A DNA stretch of 64,000 nucleotides from Melanocharis versteri (lineage: Eukaryota; Chordata; Aves; Passeriformes; Melanocharitidae): positions 372,001 through 436,000 of the forward strand of contig VZTG01001067.1 in NCBI GenBank assembly GCA_013397845.1, written 5' to 3'. Positions 46,210-60,215 of the stretch are shown piece by piece. How positions within the stretch are numbered: the stretch's first letter is position 1; every line of letters starts with the position of its first letter. The notes under the pieces were generated by a model. The model did no database searches, was not told the DNA's origin, and worked only from the letters and a program-made list of their open reading frames with translations. The position numbers were made by a program, and so were the translations under genes.

Positions 46210-49200
46210 ACCACATATACATGCAGGCCAAAGAAAGCAACAGGAAGCTGTTGCAACCAAAGTATGTGCCACACAATCCTAAGCAGGACGTTCTGTTCAC
46301 AGTAGAACATAATGTAGTTCATGGAAGCTCAAGGATGAAGCAATAAAAGTTGTGTACTAGCCAGTTCAAGGTTACATAAAAGCATTAAGCTCCCTCTTGT
46401 TTAGAAGACATTGAAAAGTGATACATGAACAAAAAAGAAGTAATATCTTTAAATCTTGAAAAAGAATAGCTGTTTTACTCTGTAGGGATCTATGGGATCT
46501 TCCACTCTGAGGAAGATAAAAGACCTCCTTTTTCCCAGCTGGAAGGAAGAAAGCAGTGGAAGCTGCTTCAGGTGGAAGCAGTATGTATGTGATATTCCTC
46601 ATGTGGTAAATGAAGAGTAGGCTGGCAAGCCTATGGGCTGCTCACCATCTCTATTTAACATTCAGAGTTGTGCTGTGGCACTGAGCACTGAGGCTGGGGG
46701 ACATCATGGGGGCACACCTTAGCGTGGGTCAGGCTGCTCTTACATCTCTGTATTCAGGCTTATAACTGAAAGTCATGCCAAAGCTCTTTCCTCAGGACTT
46801 CAATTGACCTCCCAGCTCTTTGAAATCACCACCAGCAGCAAGTCAGCCACTGCCAGTGCCCTGCAAGGCACTTCTGTGCTTGCGTGAAGCAGGAGAGTTA
46901 TGGAGAAGGATTTTTGGCTGCCACAGCCTTTGGGTGTGCTCTGCTATGCAGTGCATGTGCTGTGAGCTGCTGCTTCTCCTGAGAGCAGCCAGAAGGAAGG
47001 GGTCCTGGCATCACAAGGCTGAGAGACAGTCTGTGCCAGGCCAGCAAGGTGCCAGTCCATGAACTCACTGCCACTATGGATATGAAATGCTGGGAAAGGG
47101 CAAAGGAGCTCCCAGCCATTACAGACAGGCTCAGTTCCCTGCCCGGATGATGACAGACCAGTCTCCCATCACAGATTCTGTTTAACAACAGATTAACTGA
47201 ATTCTTTTGAGCTTTTCTTGTGCTGAAAGGACGTTGCCCAAAGCAGCTGAAAAGACAGCCCACGTATCCAATACTAGCAGTTCTTTTTGATCCGCTTTTT
47301 CTTTGACATTGCCTGGGGTACCCTCCCCCCACAGCCTTGCAATGTAAATTCACTTTTTAATGCAATTGGCTTGGATTTGTGAGGAGTGTAAAGTGCCAGC
47401 CACCTAAAAGGCCAGTCAGAAGAGTAGCCATCTAAAAGACCAGCTGGCAGAGAAGTGATTTAACCTGAGAAAAAAAGGTGTTGAGACTAGTTTGATTATT
47501 TTGGGGGTGGAGGGTGAGGGGAGGTGGTAGTGTTGGCACAAAGAAAGAGCTCTGGACTCAGTAGAAACAGCTAATTCAGCCAAGCATCAAAACTGGTGCC
47601 AGCTCTAGATAAACTTTGGTGCTCCTCTTGCAGTTTTTATCCAGACTTGTCCCAGTCAGCACCAGGAACTGCCGACGGGTGCATCTCATCAATTAAAACA
47701 GGCTAGAAGAGACTTGTGCTGTGTTTCCTGTGTGTTTGCCTTGAACAAGGATGTATCTCACATCCAGAGCCCCACTTACCTGTGCCAGTTCCAAGAGCTG
47801 GCTTGGTATTTACACCATCCTAAATGGGCGCTGGGGCAGCCATCAGCCTGAGCAGGAGGAGGAAACCTGGTTCACAAGTGTTCATGTCTGGGGTTTTGAC
47901 TCATTATAGATGGTGCAGTGGGGTGTGTGGGGTATGTGGTGTCCTGCGAGTTGCAGCTCTGGATGCAGCTTTCAGTGGTCACCACCATCTCTATGTAAAT
48001 ACCTGTGATGAAGCACATGGTTCACTTTCTAAGCCCAAAGCTGTCCCATAGAGAGACGTATATTTCAAGAAGAGGTGAAAAAGATACATGCAGCATGTGT
48101 TTCTGAGCTAGAAAACATGAAAAGTCATGCCCAGCAAGAAAACACAGCTGAGAGGTAGCTGGGAGGGCTCTGTCTTTTCAATCTCTGTGTCTATCAACAG
48201 AAGAGGTGCTTGAAAATTGCACCCATCATTTTCTTTTGCAGATTAATAAGCAAATAGGTTTTAGCCCGTTGCCTGCAGGGAAATGGGTTTGTAATGGAAG
48301 GAGCACTCTGAACTAAATCAACAAACAAGAGAATGGCTGTGTTTGTTTTTCCACATACTGGAGGTGAAGGCTCAACCACAATGGGGTTTCTTTCACATCC
48401 TCTCCACTTGACACAGGGCAAGGGACAGGCACAGACACATGCAGAGCTGCACATCTACGTGGAGGGAGCACTGGAACAACAAAACTTTCAGTCCCTGCCT
48501 TCCCCCCACACATGTGCCATGCCCTTCCTGTCAGTGGAGTGGGAGATGTGGGTCTCTTGGCGTGCCTGATGCTCTCCCTCAGGCTGTTACTTTCATGAAT
48601 GTTTTAAGCCAGCATTTGCCACTGACAAGGGAGCTGCCTGAGTGTCTCACTGCCCCTGGCTGCGTGCTTCCTCCCCTCAGCCCTTATGCAGTCACACCGA
48701 GGTGCATTCCCGGGTGCAGCTGGACCACAGCCAACCAAGGACTACAATAAGGATACATTTTTTTTAATCCAGCGGTTCCCCACTCCAGTTCAGTCTCGCA
48801 CTGGCAATGAACCTCCTGTGCCTCTTTTGGCAGTGACTTACTGGGAGAGACGTTCATGGCCCTCTGGCCTGGGGCAAGGGATGACCTGGGTGGGGAGGGC
48901 CCTGCTGGCCCCAGGGCACCCCTGCCTGCCCGTGTGGGTGGCAGCAGGAGAAAGCAGCAAGTAAGCTGAATTAGTCAACCCAAAGCTGTGATACTGGTGG
49001 AAGTATCTAGCTCACATGCATACATATACTCATAGAAACGCACCTTACTACAGCCAGTTTCACATGGGGCAGGTATTTTTGCTTATTGATTATGAATCCA
49101 GAACCACCAGTGTAGTCTTTGTCCATGCTACATATGCGTTGTTGGTATGTCCGAAGGATGTGTGCCCAGCACAGGCACAGGCTAAGCATTAAGTTGGGAA

Positions 49201-52200
49201 AAGAGAGTTACCTAGCCAGACAGAGGCATTTTTAACTCCTTTCAGCAGCATTCCAAAGACAGACAATTTTTGGAGGTATCTTGTGTGCTTAATCAGTGCA
49301 TAGGAAACATTTGCAAAGGCAAGTGCAGCAGTGAGTGTATGCTTTAATCCTGTCTCAGAGCATTTCCCTTATTCATCTATTACCAGCATTTGAACTGTTA
49401 GCTCAAATATGTTAATATTTATCTGTTAATATAGCAGGCCTACAGCTGGAATGAATAGCTTAAGATATCCCCCTCCATGTCTAGGTCACTGGATGCCCAT
49501 ATGGGTTTATCTTTTTAATGTATATTCCCCGTTGTCCCTCTTTTCTCCTAGCAGAGGGAGAGGCATTTCTGTGTGCTTCGGTGTGTCTTGCATGTGCCAG
49601 GCCAGGCAGCCCTGTGCCTGTACAAGTGCTTGTAAGCACACGCAGATCTAGATGTGCCCATACAGACCCAGATGTGCCCAGACAGACCCACATTACTAGT
49701 CACGTTTACATCTGTCTATATGCATGCCTGTTCTGCCATACAATCAACATATACACAAGTTTGTTGAAACAAGCCAATTTTTTTTTCTCTCCTGAATTGC
49801 CAAATGCTAGAAGCCGCAGGCTAGCTATTGTGGTTACCCTGATTCCCAGGTTTCTCCTGCACTTGGCAAATAAGCGGCACTGCAAGTTTCCTAACAACTG
49901 GGATGAAGTTTTGTGTAAATCACCTTCTAGGCGTTAGACTTTTCCCAGCAAAAGAGGGGGGTGGGTGTTTGGAGGAGGGAGAATTGCTCTCTTTGATGTG
50001 GGGATTAGTTCACATGTCAGCATTATCCCCTTTTTTTAATATGCTGTGATTTATAGAAGGGCGGCTATGAGAGATAGCCAAGGGGACACCCCACGTGGGA
50101 CTGACAGACACCACCTCCCAGAAAATACCTACAACTAAAGCAGCTGGCATCAACAGAAAGACTCCAACTGCAAAAAAATGAAAGCATCGTAAAAAAGCCC
50201 TGTTTTGCCTAACAAATGTTTTTTAAAAATTAGGATGTGCTTTACTGCTTATTGAGCAGAAACTGGTTTTCCCAGCAGCAGAGGGGGAGTCTTTCTGCAC
50301 ATCCACAATAAAGAAATTATAAATACTTTTTTCATTTTAAAAAAAGTTTGTTTTGTATTTTCCCCTTAGAGCACACATCACTAGTGAGAATGAGTGCGGT
50401 TTCAAAAATGATTATGCTCACTTGAAACGTATTTAGCAATGTGACTTCTCCAGTCAGAGTTTCCACATTCTCCTGCATGAATATTTTATCAGTGCTTTAG
50501 AAAAACTTCACTTTTTGGTCAAAAGTTATGTGGTTGTTCTGCAATCCAATCTTATGTCTATTAGTGTTGAAGGAAACTTTCCTGATGTTTTTTCATGGGA
50601 ACTGGATAAGGCTCTGACTTATTAGGCTAGAAGCCATATTCAGAGTAGCTTTGCTTAGCATATCTGAATTATTTGGGCTTACTGCTTTGTGCAGTGTATG
50701 GCTGAGGGGCTGGCAAAGGAGACAGTGATAGATACAGTAAGAGATTTAACTAACTTTTATACTCTGTATCAGTATTTTTTCAAATTTCTGTCTGTTCTGG
50801 CCCTTTTTTTTTTCAGTTCTCTTGGAATGAAACTTTGAGACATTCTAGTAAAGCAAACTTTTATTTTGTAATTAAAAACGACAGTTTAATTTCCAGATAG
50901 ATCAGCTCTTTGAGCTGATTCCCTGTGTGGCTGCTCTTGTGTTGAAGGCAGTGGAGGTGACAAGGCTGTGGCAGCCCAGATCTCAGAGTGAGCTGCTGTA
51001 AAACTCTACCCTAAATAAGCAGTTTTATTGTGTTTTTACCACAGAGATCCCATGGGGTATTGGGTGTTTCTTTAGGTCCTCTCCCATCCAGATACCCAAA
51101 GTCCTGCATTCACCCTGGATGCTGCTTTGCTCGCGCTCCTTCCAGCCCAGCAGAGACAGCTCAGCGACTGCCTGGGCACCTTACCTTGAGGGACAGACAA
51201 AAGCCAAAACACTTCTTTGCCGCTACGTTTCCAATAGTCTCCCTCAATTCCCCCTGCTATTCTTTTAAGCATAAAGAGGTTATTGTGTCACCCCCCAGCA
51301 ACCCATGACTGCCAGTGACAACCAAAGCGTGACGCACGATGGGACGTGCCCCACACAAGTAGGCTTTGTACCCGGGGCGGTGCAGTAAAGTGGCCACGTT
51401 CAAGTGTGGCCTCACAGTGTGACTTCTCCCACCCCAGCCGGGGCTGCTCCGTGTGCTCTGACCCAAATGCTAATCGAAGTGCTTAAACCCGCAGTGAAAG
51501 CACAGACAAAAGCTCCTCTGGCATCTCCCCAAGCGCAGCGCCCTGGCCCAGGGCTCCCTGAAGGTACGCGCTCGCACAGACGGCCCGGCTCTGCAGAGCA
51601 AGTGGAGAGAGGTGCACGTTTGGCTCTCAGGTGCCTGTGCGTGCACCACCTCGGCTTGCTACTGCTCTTCTGTGCCACTGTGAAGGGACTGCAAACACAA
51701 CCCTTCTCACAACGTGCACAGAATAATGTGTTATGCGCACATGCACCCTCTCCTCACGAACAGGTAACAGCAGAGTAATTCAGAGTGATGCTTCCTTTTA
51801 CCCCAGCCCGATACGGGGCTGGGGATGGTGTGTGGAGAGAGAAGTGTGACTTGGTGGACTAGAGATGATAACTGTTTCCACAGCCTGGGAAACATGCTGC
51901 ATATGTTTCTGGCAAACAAGGGTATTTAAGAGACACAGCACACGCTGCGCTACTTATTCTTCACAAATGGCCCACTGAAGCCAAAAATCAAAACCATTTC
52001 CTGCTTATTTGTTCAAATTGTCAAAATATTTGACTGAATGAATGTCAAGCAGTATCCTAAAGACAATACTTCATAGTACGAAAGACAATTTGGAGATCGC
52101 TGTGTTCCCCCATTTCACTGCACTTTCCAGAAATGGAAAATCCTCCTTGCTGGTCTCCTGGCTGCCGCGGACAGGGTGGACAATGCCAGCTGATCACAGC

Positions 52201-55200
52201 CACAGACATCACTGACTCATACTTTTTCCGACACGCATTACCATTTGGGCGCTCAGACCTGTCTCCATTCTCACTGGCAGCTTGAATCTCTCCTGAAGGG
52301 TTAAATAAGTTTTTCTTTTAAATAAAGAGACAGCACAGGCTGATTAAACCCCAGTATTTATGCATGTATTTTGCTAATGCTTTTGAGTGAGAAAAATAAT
52401 TCCTATATTATTCAGGCATGCTCTCATCTGGGACAAGCAGGATTTCTCAGCTCCTGTTTGGATTGAGTTGGGAATATACAATTTAAGCAAATTTTGTTAA
52501 ATGCTGTAAATACTATGAAGTTAGACAAAGTACTTTTCAGTTATGTTTGAATATAACTGAGACTATAACTCAGATTTTATGATTTTGATGGCTTACAGTT
52601 AAGAATGAAACAATGTAATATAATGTAAAGCAATAATCAAACTGCGAGTCAGCCAAGCATAACAGGCTTACACTTTTGAATACATGAGAAAAGCAGAGAA
52701 TTTGAAAAACACTGTTGATCTGGGGGCTTTTTTTTGTTTGTCTTTGAAAGTTATGTTGATAATGATAGAGCTTAAATCAGAACAATATAAACAGACTGCA
52801 ACTTAAAACTTTGCCTGGTCTTTTCACTTAAACCCACAAAAATGTAAGTATAGGCTGGAGTTCATAACAAGCTGGACCCTTCCCCGTGAAAAAAAAAAGA
52901 ACCAAAACTGAAATCAAATGCTCAGTTTGATTATCCAACTGTTTGGCTCAAAGGTGCAATTGGCTCGTCTTTCTGTGGTCTGCATGAAACCCAGAGGAAT
53001 ACTGGGCCCTGGCTGCCAGACACAGCTCCCATGCTTCCAAAAGCTGAGCATGAATCATACACCGCCATGTGTGAAATCCCACATGAAAACATCAGGTGGA
53101 GAACAAGAACTCTTCCTGCAGGAGATACCTCCCATCCCTCACGTAACACTGATAGCAGGAAACAACTGCAACTGCTGATATATCAGAAACAGACCTTGAA
53201 TATTTCTGCCTTTCATCCACATTTAATAAAAGATCACTTCCATTTGAGATTCTCTAAAAGCATGTGTTTTTTCTGATGTGCCATATATAAGGGTGACACA
53301 AAAGTAAATATGTTACCACTTTCACAAGTTGTGTGATGAACTAAATACCTGCATCATCTAGAATTTGGTAATGGAAAGACTGTATCTTCTTTTTGACTCC
53401 CTAGTAACAGACATATTGTCAATGTCCAGCAAAGATTATAATTCTACTGGACTATGGCTGTGGACCTTGTATGCAGGCTTTGAGAAGTGATTTCCATACC
53501 TGCTGAAGCAATTAACCATTGGTGCAGCAGTTGGGATAGAGCAAGTGAGGCAACTGCAATGTGCCTTTGGTTGGAAAGCAGCTTCAGGCCTAAATGGCAG
53601 CCTTGTCAGACATTCACCTGGTTCCACTGCTTGTATTTACAGCTCAGGAGAGAGCTCAAAGACTCTGGAAATGCTGCAGCGAAATAGCCACCTTCTTAGC
53701 ACCCTGCTCAGTGCAAAGCTTCCCTGGCACCTGATTAGGAAAACAGTGCAGGGGATTCACAGGAACAGGGGCTGGGGTCAGGAGAAAGCATTAAACCTTT
53801 GCGTGTAACTTTTCATGTGACCAGGCTGGCGGGCCAGTGACTGTGGGCTCCATTGGCAGGCAGTGGCTTGTGGAGACCTGGGAATTATTATATAGGATTG
53901 GGAGAGAATGCCAGCAATGCACACAGAGCCCAGGGGGGAGGATGAAAGGCAAACGCCACTCAGTGAATGAATTCAGAAACATGAATGCAATTTCTGAATG
54001 ACTTCTTTCCCTTCGCTGAACCCGCACACCAGTTTCTACAGCCACCAGTGAAAGCCTCGTGTCTCACGGCTGAGAAGATCCGTGCCAACCCCCTCGGCAC
54101 CTGCTGCTGCATGGGTGCGGCCCACCTCTGCTGTCAGCAGCAAGAAGAGCACGGTGTCAGTGTGCCATGAACACAGGTCCTTGCCAAGACACCGGTCAGC
54201 CCCCTAAACACAGCTGCCCTCAGGAGGAAAGCGGGGTGCGGCTCTTCTGAATGCGGCAGCTCCCACTGGTGGTGGCAATGCTGTGGGGCTGTGGTGCAAC
54301 CCGTGCCTGAGGGCAAGGGGGGAAAAATCCAGTGTTGCTGCTTCAGCAGTCTGAACCAAGCAGAACAGCCCATTGGCTGGGGGCAGAGCTCAGCTGGTGC
54401 CACTTCCATGCTGGTTGGGGGCCCACCTGTCTTGCGGCTGGCCTTCCCAGGTGGCTGCAGTCAGATGCATGGGCTTCGAAAGCACACTTAGGAACAGTAA
54501 CTCGCTGCTTCTCCACAGTGTATAATTTTGGAAAGATGGGAGGAGGGCCATCTAGAAACGGTGTCCCTGCAGCTCCTCACTTGGCATGGTAGGACCATCT
54601 TTTATTATCCTTTGGGGCTACGGCTGAAAACAAAAAATGCTTTCATTTCAGTTTGGCAGCAGCTCTGGTTATGTGTGCTCTGGCTGCTTCCTTAATTACA
54701 GTGGTTGTTGACAACTTCTGATAGAGACCCTCTCTTTGAGCAGTCCCCCCACTCCCCCACTTTTTTTGCAGTCTGAACACATAACAAACCGGGACAACGT
54801 TCTGTAAAAATAAGCTCACTGTAACTCAGTGATTCCCATGCCACAGTTATGCTGTGTTCCTCTCTTCTGTCCTCTCAGTTTGTGCTGCTGCTGTTTATTT
54901 CCTCTTTCTGGCTATAAGACGTTTTATTTATTAGTGCTGGATTTCCTGTTGCCTGCAGCTGCCCGTTCTTTCCTCTCCCCAGTGCATTTTGCCGCTGGAG
55001 GCTGTCTGTAGGTTTGTTGTCCCACTGACTGAGGTGTTCTCGTCAAGTTTCGTTGGTGGTTGTATTAAACAACACTTGACAAAGAGGGGGCTTGCATGGC
55101 AGCCTGAGCATACAAACACCTCCCTCCACCCCCCACATAAACCAAAGGCTGGCATGGTAAGCTCTCAGAGGCAGAGGAGGGGTCCCTTTTTTATGACTTA

Positions 55201-57334
55201 CTGATGCAGAGATTATGCTTTTTCAGATGGCAGGAACACTTCTTGTTTTGACTGCACACACTGCACCACACAGAGGAAGTCAGCTCTTGGACTGCACACA
55301 TCTGCAGGTCTGACTGACAAGGGGTTAGAGGTTTGCAATCATTTGTATTTCAGACTGTGGGCCACATCATGGTAGAAACATCATGCAGACTTTACACATG
55401 TGAGGTTCACGAATGACTTCCCTGACCTTTTGTGGACATTCAACATCCTTGTAGTAAACAGAAAAATTGCTTATACAGAAAGTGAGATCATGAAGTGGAA
55501 AAAAATGGTTTGCTACTTTGAACATGATTTCCCTGCTGGAAGGAAGAAAGCAGCAAAAGCTCTTCATTACCACCAAGGCCGGTTGGAAAACCTCACTTGC
55601 CTACACTGGGGGGAAGTGCTTCATCTAAATTCTCTTCTGTCCGATAGCTATCTGGTATTATTTCAAATGGCAGAGAATAAGGTTGAAACAGCACCTAATG
55701 GTTATATTCCCTCTCTTGTGTTTTATGTGTAAGGTGCTGCCCTGATTTTATCAACTTCTCTTTCTGTTTGGAAGGGATTTGGGGCCTGAAAACTGAGTAA
55801 TGAGGGTTAGGGGTGAAGTGAACCCCAAGGCATGAAGGTGTGTTTTACAGTGATGCAGCCGTAGTCCTGTCAGGATGTGATCCTTTCAGCTGTCGTTCAT
55901 GGTGGGCAGTTGCTGGCAGAGAAGCTCTGCAGGTGCAGCACCACTTAGACACTTCTTCCTTTGTGTCAGATGTTCGAGAGCTGCCCATGACCATTAAATA
56001 GGGAACAGTCCTCTGACATCTTCCAGGTAAAATGGAAACGGGAGATCCTGAGCATTTGAATTATGAAAGATCCCAGTGTGTTACCTGCACACCAGTGTTT
56101 TAACCCCAGTGTCCTGGCCAAATTCCAGCTCTGCTAATTACATCCTGCTTATGTGAAAATTCCCCTGCATTTGTACACTGCTTTCTTCCTCGCTTGTTTT
56201 CAGCAGCTGTGTGGAGTTGCCAGGTGCGGTGAAGCGCTTGCCATGTTCCACCTCAGGCCTGGCCGCCTTTCAGCAGGGAATGAAATGAGCACTGTGCACA
56301 GCATTTGCACTGAGTCTGGATCCTCTGCAGGGAAGAGTGCTAGAGAAGCAGCCTACCCAAAGACCAGTGCTGGAGCCTTGTCACAAAAGGTAACGGCATT
56401 AAGAGGCCAAAGGTTCTAGTGCTGGGGTATATGTTGTAAGGTCACAGGAGAGACAGAAGGACTGATTTTCCTCCCAGTATCTCTCATCTACAAGGGCTGG
56501 AATAGCTGGTACATACTGATCTGGTTTTGGTAGCTGACTGACTTCAGGTTTGTTTGCACAGTGGGAGAAGCTTACCACTTACACTGGTCACTGTCAATAT
56601 ACACCCAGCTTTGCATGTTTGGTTATCTATCAGTGTGAACAAGGGAAGCTAAGGGAAAAATAATTTAAGAACTTTAAATCTATAGATTTTTTTCCTTATC
56701 TTCCACGTCATGACTCGTGCACATTGCTTTTTGCTTGGCCCTGTTGGGAACAACTCTCTTCAACTGATCATTAATCCCCCTGGTAAAAATCTCACCCATA
56801 CCACTGGAGAAGAACTGGCTGATGGATTATCCCTCTCTTCTGAAGAGGTGAAAGAGATGGCTGCAGCTGTAGTTACAGGATGCTAATAATACGAAGCAGT
56901 AAGAAATGCAGGTCACATACAGAAGGATAATGATACTACATATATTCAATACAGGAGTGACTTATTGGCTCATCTGTCCAATTTTCTTGTCAGCCAAGCT
57001 CTCTTGTTGATTATGGTGTTTTTACCACAGTTCTGCCTGAACAATATGTGGAAGTACATACAAAAGTGTTTGAGGTTGCTCCCAACAGAACACCAACTCC
57101 ACTGGCGGCAGTGGAGGCAGAACGTGCCCAAGGCAGACAGAGCAGTGACTTGATTTTTTTTCCCCACTTCACATTCCTCTTTGATCTTTTCAACATGCAA
57201 ATTCCATGGGACAGCAGTTGTGAGCAAGGGGGAAAACCCAAAGTTGTCTCAAGGTGTGATGCCAGCATGTTTTCACTATATCCTAGGAAGGGAAATACAG
57301 CAAGTCTTGGAAAGGGAGGGAATGTGTGTTGTCT
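46210..57334. other. Intergenic DNA
   Basis: No supported gene. It contains a 20-bp tandem duplication (49651-49690), a moderately CpG-containing stretch near 51300-51610 and AT-rich sequence with POU-like motifs near 52350-52385. Confidence 0.5.
49651..49690 (+). repeat. 20-bp tandem duplication
   Basis: GATGTGCCCATACAGACCCA is followed directly by a copy with one change (T to G at base 11). Confidence 0.85.
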
Positions 57335-57530
57335 GTGGTGTAAGACAGAAAACTGGGACTCAAAAGACTCAAGTCCTCTTACCATGTTGCCCATGTGACT
57401 TCAGCAAAGCACAACTATTTTGGTCTCATTAGCCCTGTCTTTAAACTGTACTTGCTTCATGGGGATGAGAAGAAGGGGATTAAGCTTTAATTCATTAATG
57501 TTTGTAAAACATTTTAGAACTTGATGGAAA
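57335..57530 (+). repeat. MIR/CORE-SINE-like element
   Basis: The layout matches MIR-type SINEs: ACTCAAAAGACTCAAGTCCT, then CATGTGACTTCAGCAAAGCA (like 'gtgaccttgggcaagtcac'), then TTAATTCATTAATGTTTGTA and AAACATTTTAGAACTTGATGG (like 'gtaaagcgctttgagatcct'). Confidence 0.6.
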
Positions 57531-58629
57531 TTTCCCAGGTAGTGCAGAGAGCATTGAAAAGCTTATCTCCCTCTCCAACTGCAAATTGCTCCGCAGTATG
57601 AGAGAAATGAGTGAAAACAGTGCTTGCATTCTGGTGTTTATAGTAATGAAACCCTCCAGCTTCCCCTGTCCACCCTTCCATGTTTTTTTTTTTAAATAGG
57701 GAGAGACAGCAATGAGAAATTTTAGTCTAAACAGAGTGCAGTTGCTCCCTGGAGACTTGAATGCATCTCAGTGGAATTTTCCCTGCTTTCAGTCTTTTGT
57801 ACTTCTTAAAGGTCCTGGAAGCAGGCATGTGACTGTAAGAGCAAAAAACACTTCTCTGTCTGAGTGCTCTACCAAATATTTACAAGATACCCAGATAAAA
57901 TGGCTACAAACAAGTTCAGCAGGGTTGGAGTGGCCAGTAGTGCAGCACTGTCAAGAAGAAAATCTAAATCTTAGCTAAAACAAAATTAAAATTACATGTT
58001 ACAAAGGTCTCTTCAAAGCACAAAACTGGTAACCCTGAAGCTGGAAAATTGCTCTTCCCCAGGGCGAAATGCATTACTTTTAGAAGTAGCTTATTGAAAT
58101 GCAGTAGCTTCCTTGTTGTGATGGAAACTTCCTTGTTAAAGGAGAGCCCAAAGCTGTGTGAGCAGGCATGCAAGCAGATAGCTGCAGAGATGCCCTCTCC
58201 ATGCCATCCTGTCTGGTGGCTGGGAGTGATGCAACATCAGCTTCCACGTCTCTGGTGCTGCCATGGTTAAGGGGGTGCAGCACTTTTTAGTAGGGGCCAT
58301 GTGCTCCCAGGAGCTCCCTCATCACCCCCAGACTGCCTAGCAAACAGCAGATGGCAACCTGCCTGCTGGGCTGCCCCAGGTGGCCTCACTGCAGCTGATT
58401 TCCTCGCTGGGTTACCTGCAGCTGCTTCGGCAGTACTCCAGACCTCTCACATTTCTGTACAGGTTACTCTGCTTTTCAAGAGGGTGCTCAGGGAAGCTTT
58501 CCCTGCGACGGCAGGGGACAGAACCAGCCTCTCAGGACAATGGTGACCCTGCAGTGGCAGCTGGCACTAATGGAACCCATGGCTTTCCTGTAGGCTTGAG
58601 AGCTGGGAACAACCAGGTCCTGATCACAG
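57531..58629. other. Intergenic DNA between SINE fragments
   Basis: Nothing recognised apart from a short poly-T tract near 57684-57694. Confidence 0.45.
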
Positions 58630-58770
58630 CACAGCCAGTGATGCTTTTAGTGGCCTTGAGCAAGTCATACATTCTCTAGGTCTGTAAGGTGAGTAAATAG
58701 TTCTGTGGTTTGCAGTCATGTTGTGAGTACTTGAAAAGTGCTTTGAAGACAGAGAAAGCTGACCAGCTGT
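58630..58770 (+). repeat. MIR-like SINE fragment
   Basis: GGCCTTGAGCAAGTCATACA, then TCTGTAAGGTGAGTAAATAG and TACTTGAAAAGTGCTTTGAA follow the order of the MIR core and 3' end (ttgggcaagtcac, atctgtaaaatggggat, gtaaagtgctttg). Confidence 0.55.
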
Positions 58771-60074
58771 AATACACATTGATCTTCCCACCGTTTGGAT
58801 TGCTACCTGTTCTCCTAACATTCTGAACAGTCAGAGCCCAGCTCTTTGCAACTCTTACATCATCTCTGATGATTTCCAAGTGAGTTACAGGAATTAGTGC
58901 TTACTGTACTACTGCTTCTTAATCAAGGCAATGGGCTTATCATTCTCTTAAAAAAAAGAAGTGAACATTTCACTGTGTTATGGGCTGTGGACACTCCTGT
59001 GCTTGGCCATTGGTTCCTCCAAATTGATGAAGTGGTGAGGTGAATTAGGAAGGCACATGTGGTCTATGCTTCTTCAGTAGCATGTATGTTGTTCAGAGGC
59101 TTTTATTATTAAGTCACTTAAATTAACCTAAACAAAATACAGGTTTTTCATAAGTTCAGAGTTAAGTATGGCCCCAGACATACAAAGAAGAGCACTTGGT
59201 TTTAAAGTTAGTCTTTGAAGAGACTAAAGAAGAAGAATGTTCATTCTCTGCTTCATCAGATTTTTGAAAACCAATGTCATCATTCATTCAAGTCTTTGGG
59301 GAGGTTTCATTTGTCCTTTCTATAGATTTGATATATTGCTTGAAGTCAAACCAGTAGTGCTGGGTAAAGCAGCATCATGTAAAGTATCTTTCAAGGCAGT
59401 GTTCCTCACTCGTATGGGCTGCAGGGCAGGATTGGTTCCTTCCCAAATTAAATCTGTTCGATCCTTTCGGTCTGAAACACACAATAAAGACAGACACCTC
59501 AACCACAATATTTCTGAATGAGATTGCAAAGTTGCCATTTCCTCCAGCAAACAACCACTCAGAAACCCACTTAAGACACAGAACAAATCAAGGTAATAAG
59601 TTCACCATGAACTAATTTCAGAGATTTGCTTAAAATGGATTGATGTGCACATAATGATCCTCTTTTTTCTGCCTGTCTGGTTGTCCTTCTAGTTACCAGT
59701 GTCAAGATTCTCCTCATTCTGGCTGGCAAATTTTCGGATGTGCTCTAGAGCCAAACTTTACACTAGTCCAGGCCCTCTACCATTCTTTGCCAGAGCACTC
59801 CAAAGGCCAGCATATACTTGCTGAGAATACTGTACTTGCTAGGGTACTTTGCACCACCGTAATTTTCCAATAAAACTGATTTTTGGTAGCCAGTACCTAT
59901 GAACAGAAAATGGGATGTGCAAGAAGACGGACATTCTCTACTACAGCTCATGTTCTACAGTTCAAATACATTTTCTAGAGTTAAACAGTGCACAGCTTAT
60001 AGCAATATATTTTCTAACTAATAGCAAATTGCCTTGGATTCAGAGAAAATATTACGGCTCCACTCTGTATGTTT
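58771..60074. other. Intergenic DNA
   Basis: No gene or repeat recognised. Confidence 0.45.
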
Positions 60075-60215
60075 TATTAATACCTAGGTTGAGATCAGAC
60101 CCTGCTTCCCAACCAGTATAAGCTGCTCCTCTTCTAGACTTAGTCCTCTGTCAATGTCAGGCTGTAAAGTGCTTTGGGATGAAGCTCTCTATGTAAATAA
60201 AGGATATTATATGAG
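60075..60215 (+). repeat. MIR-like SINE 3' end
   Basis: GTAAAGTGCTTTGGGATGAA, then CTCTATGTAAATAAAGGATATTAT match the MIR-type 3' end (gtaaagcgctttgagatcc, gctatataagtgcaaggtatta) well. Confidence 0.6.

Noticed and set aside
13133..52219. AP-1 heptamers TGACTCA/TGAGTCA (for example 18127, 19278, 23915, 37963, 43800, 46025, 52213)
   Set aside because: About eight copies were seen and about eight are expected by chance in 64 kb, so there is no enrichment.
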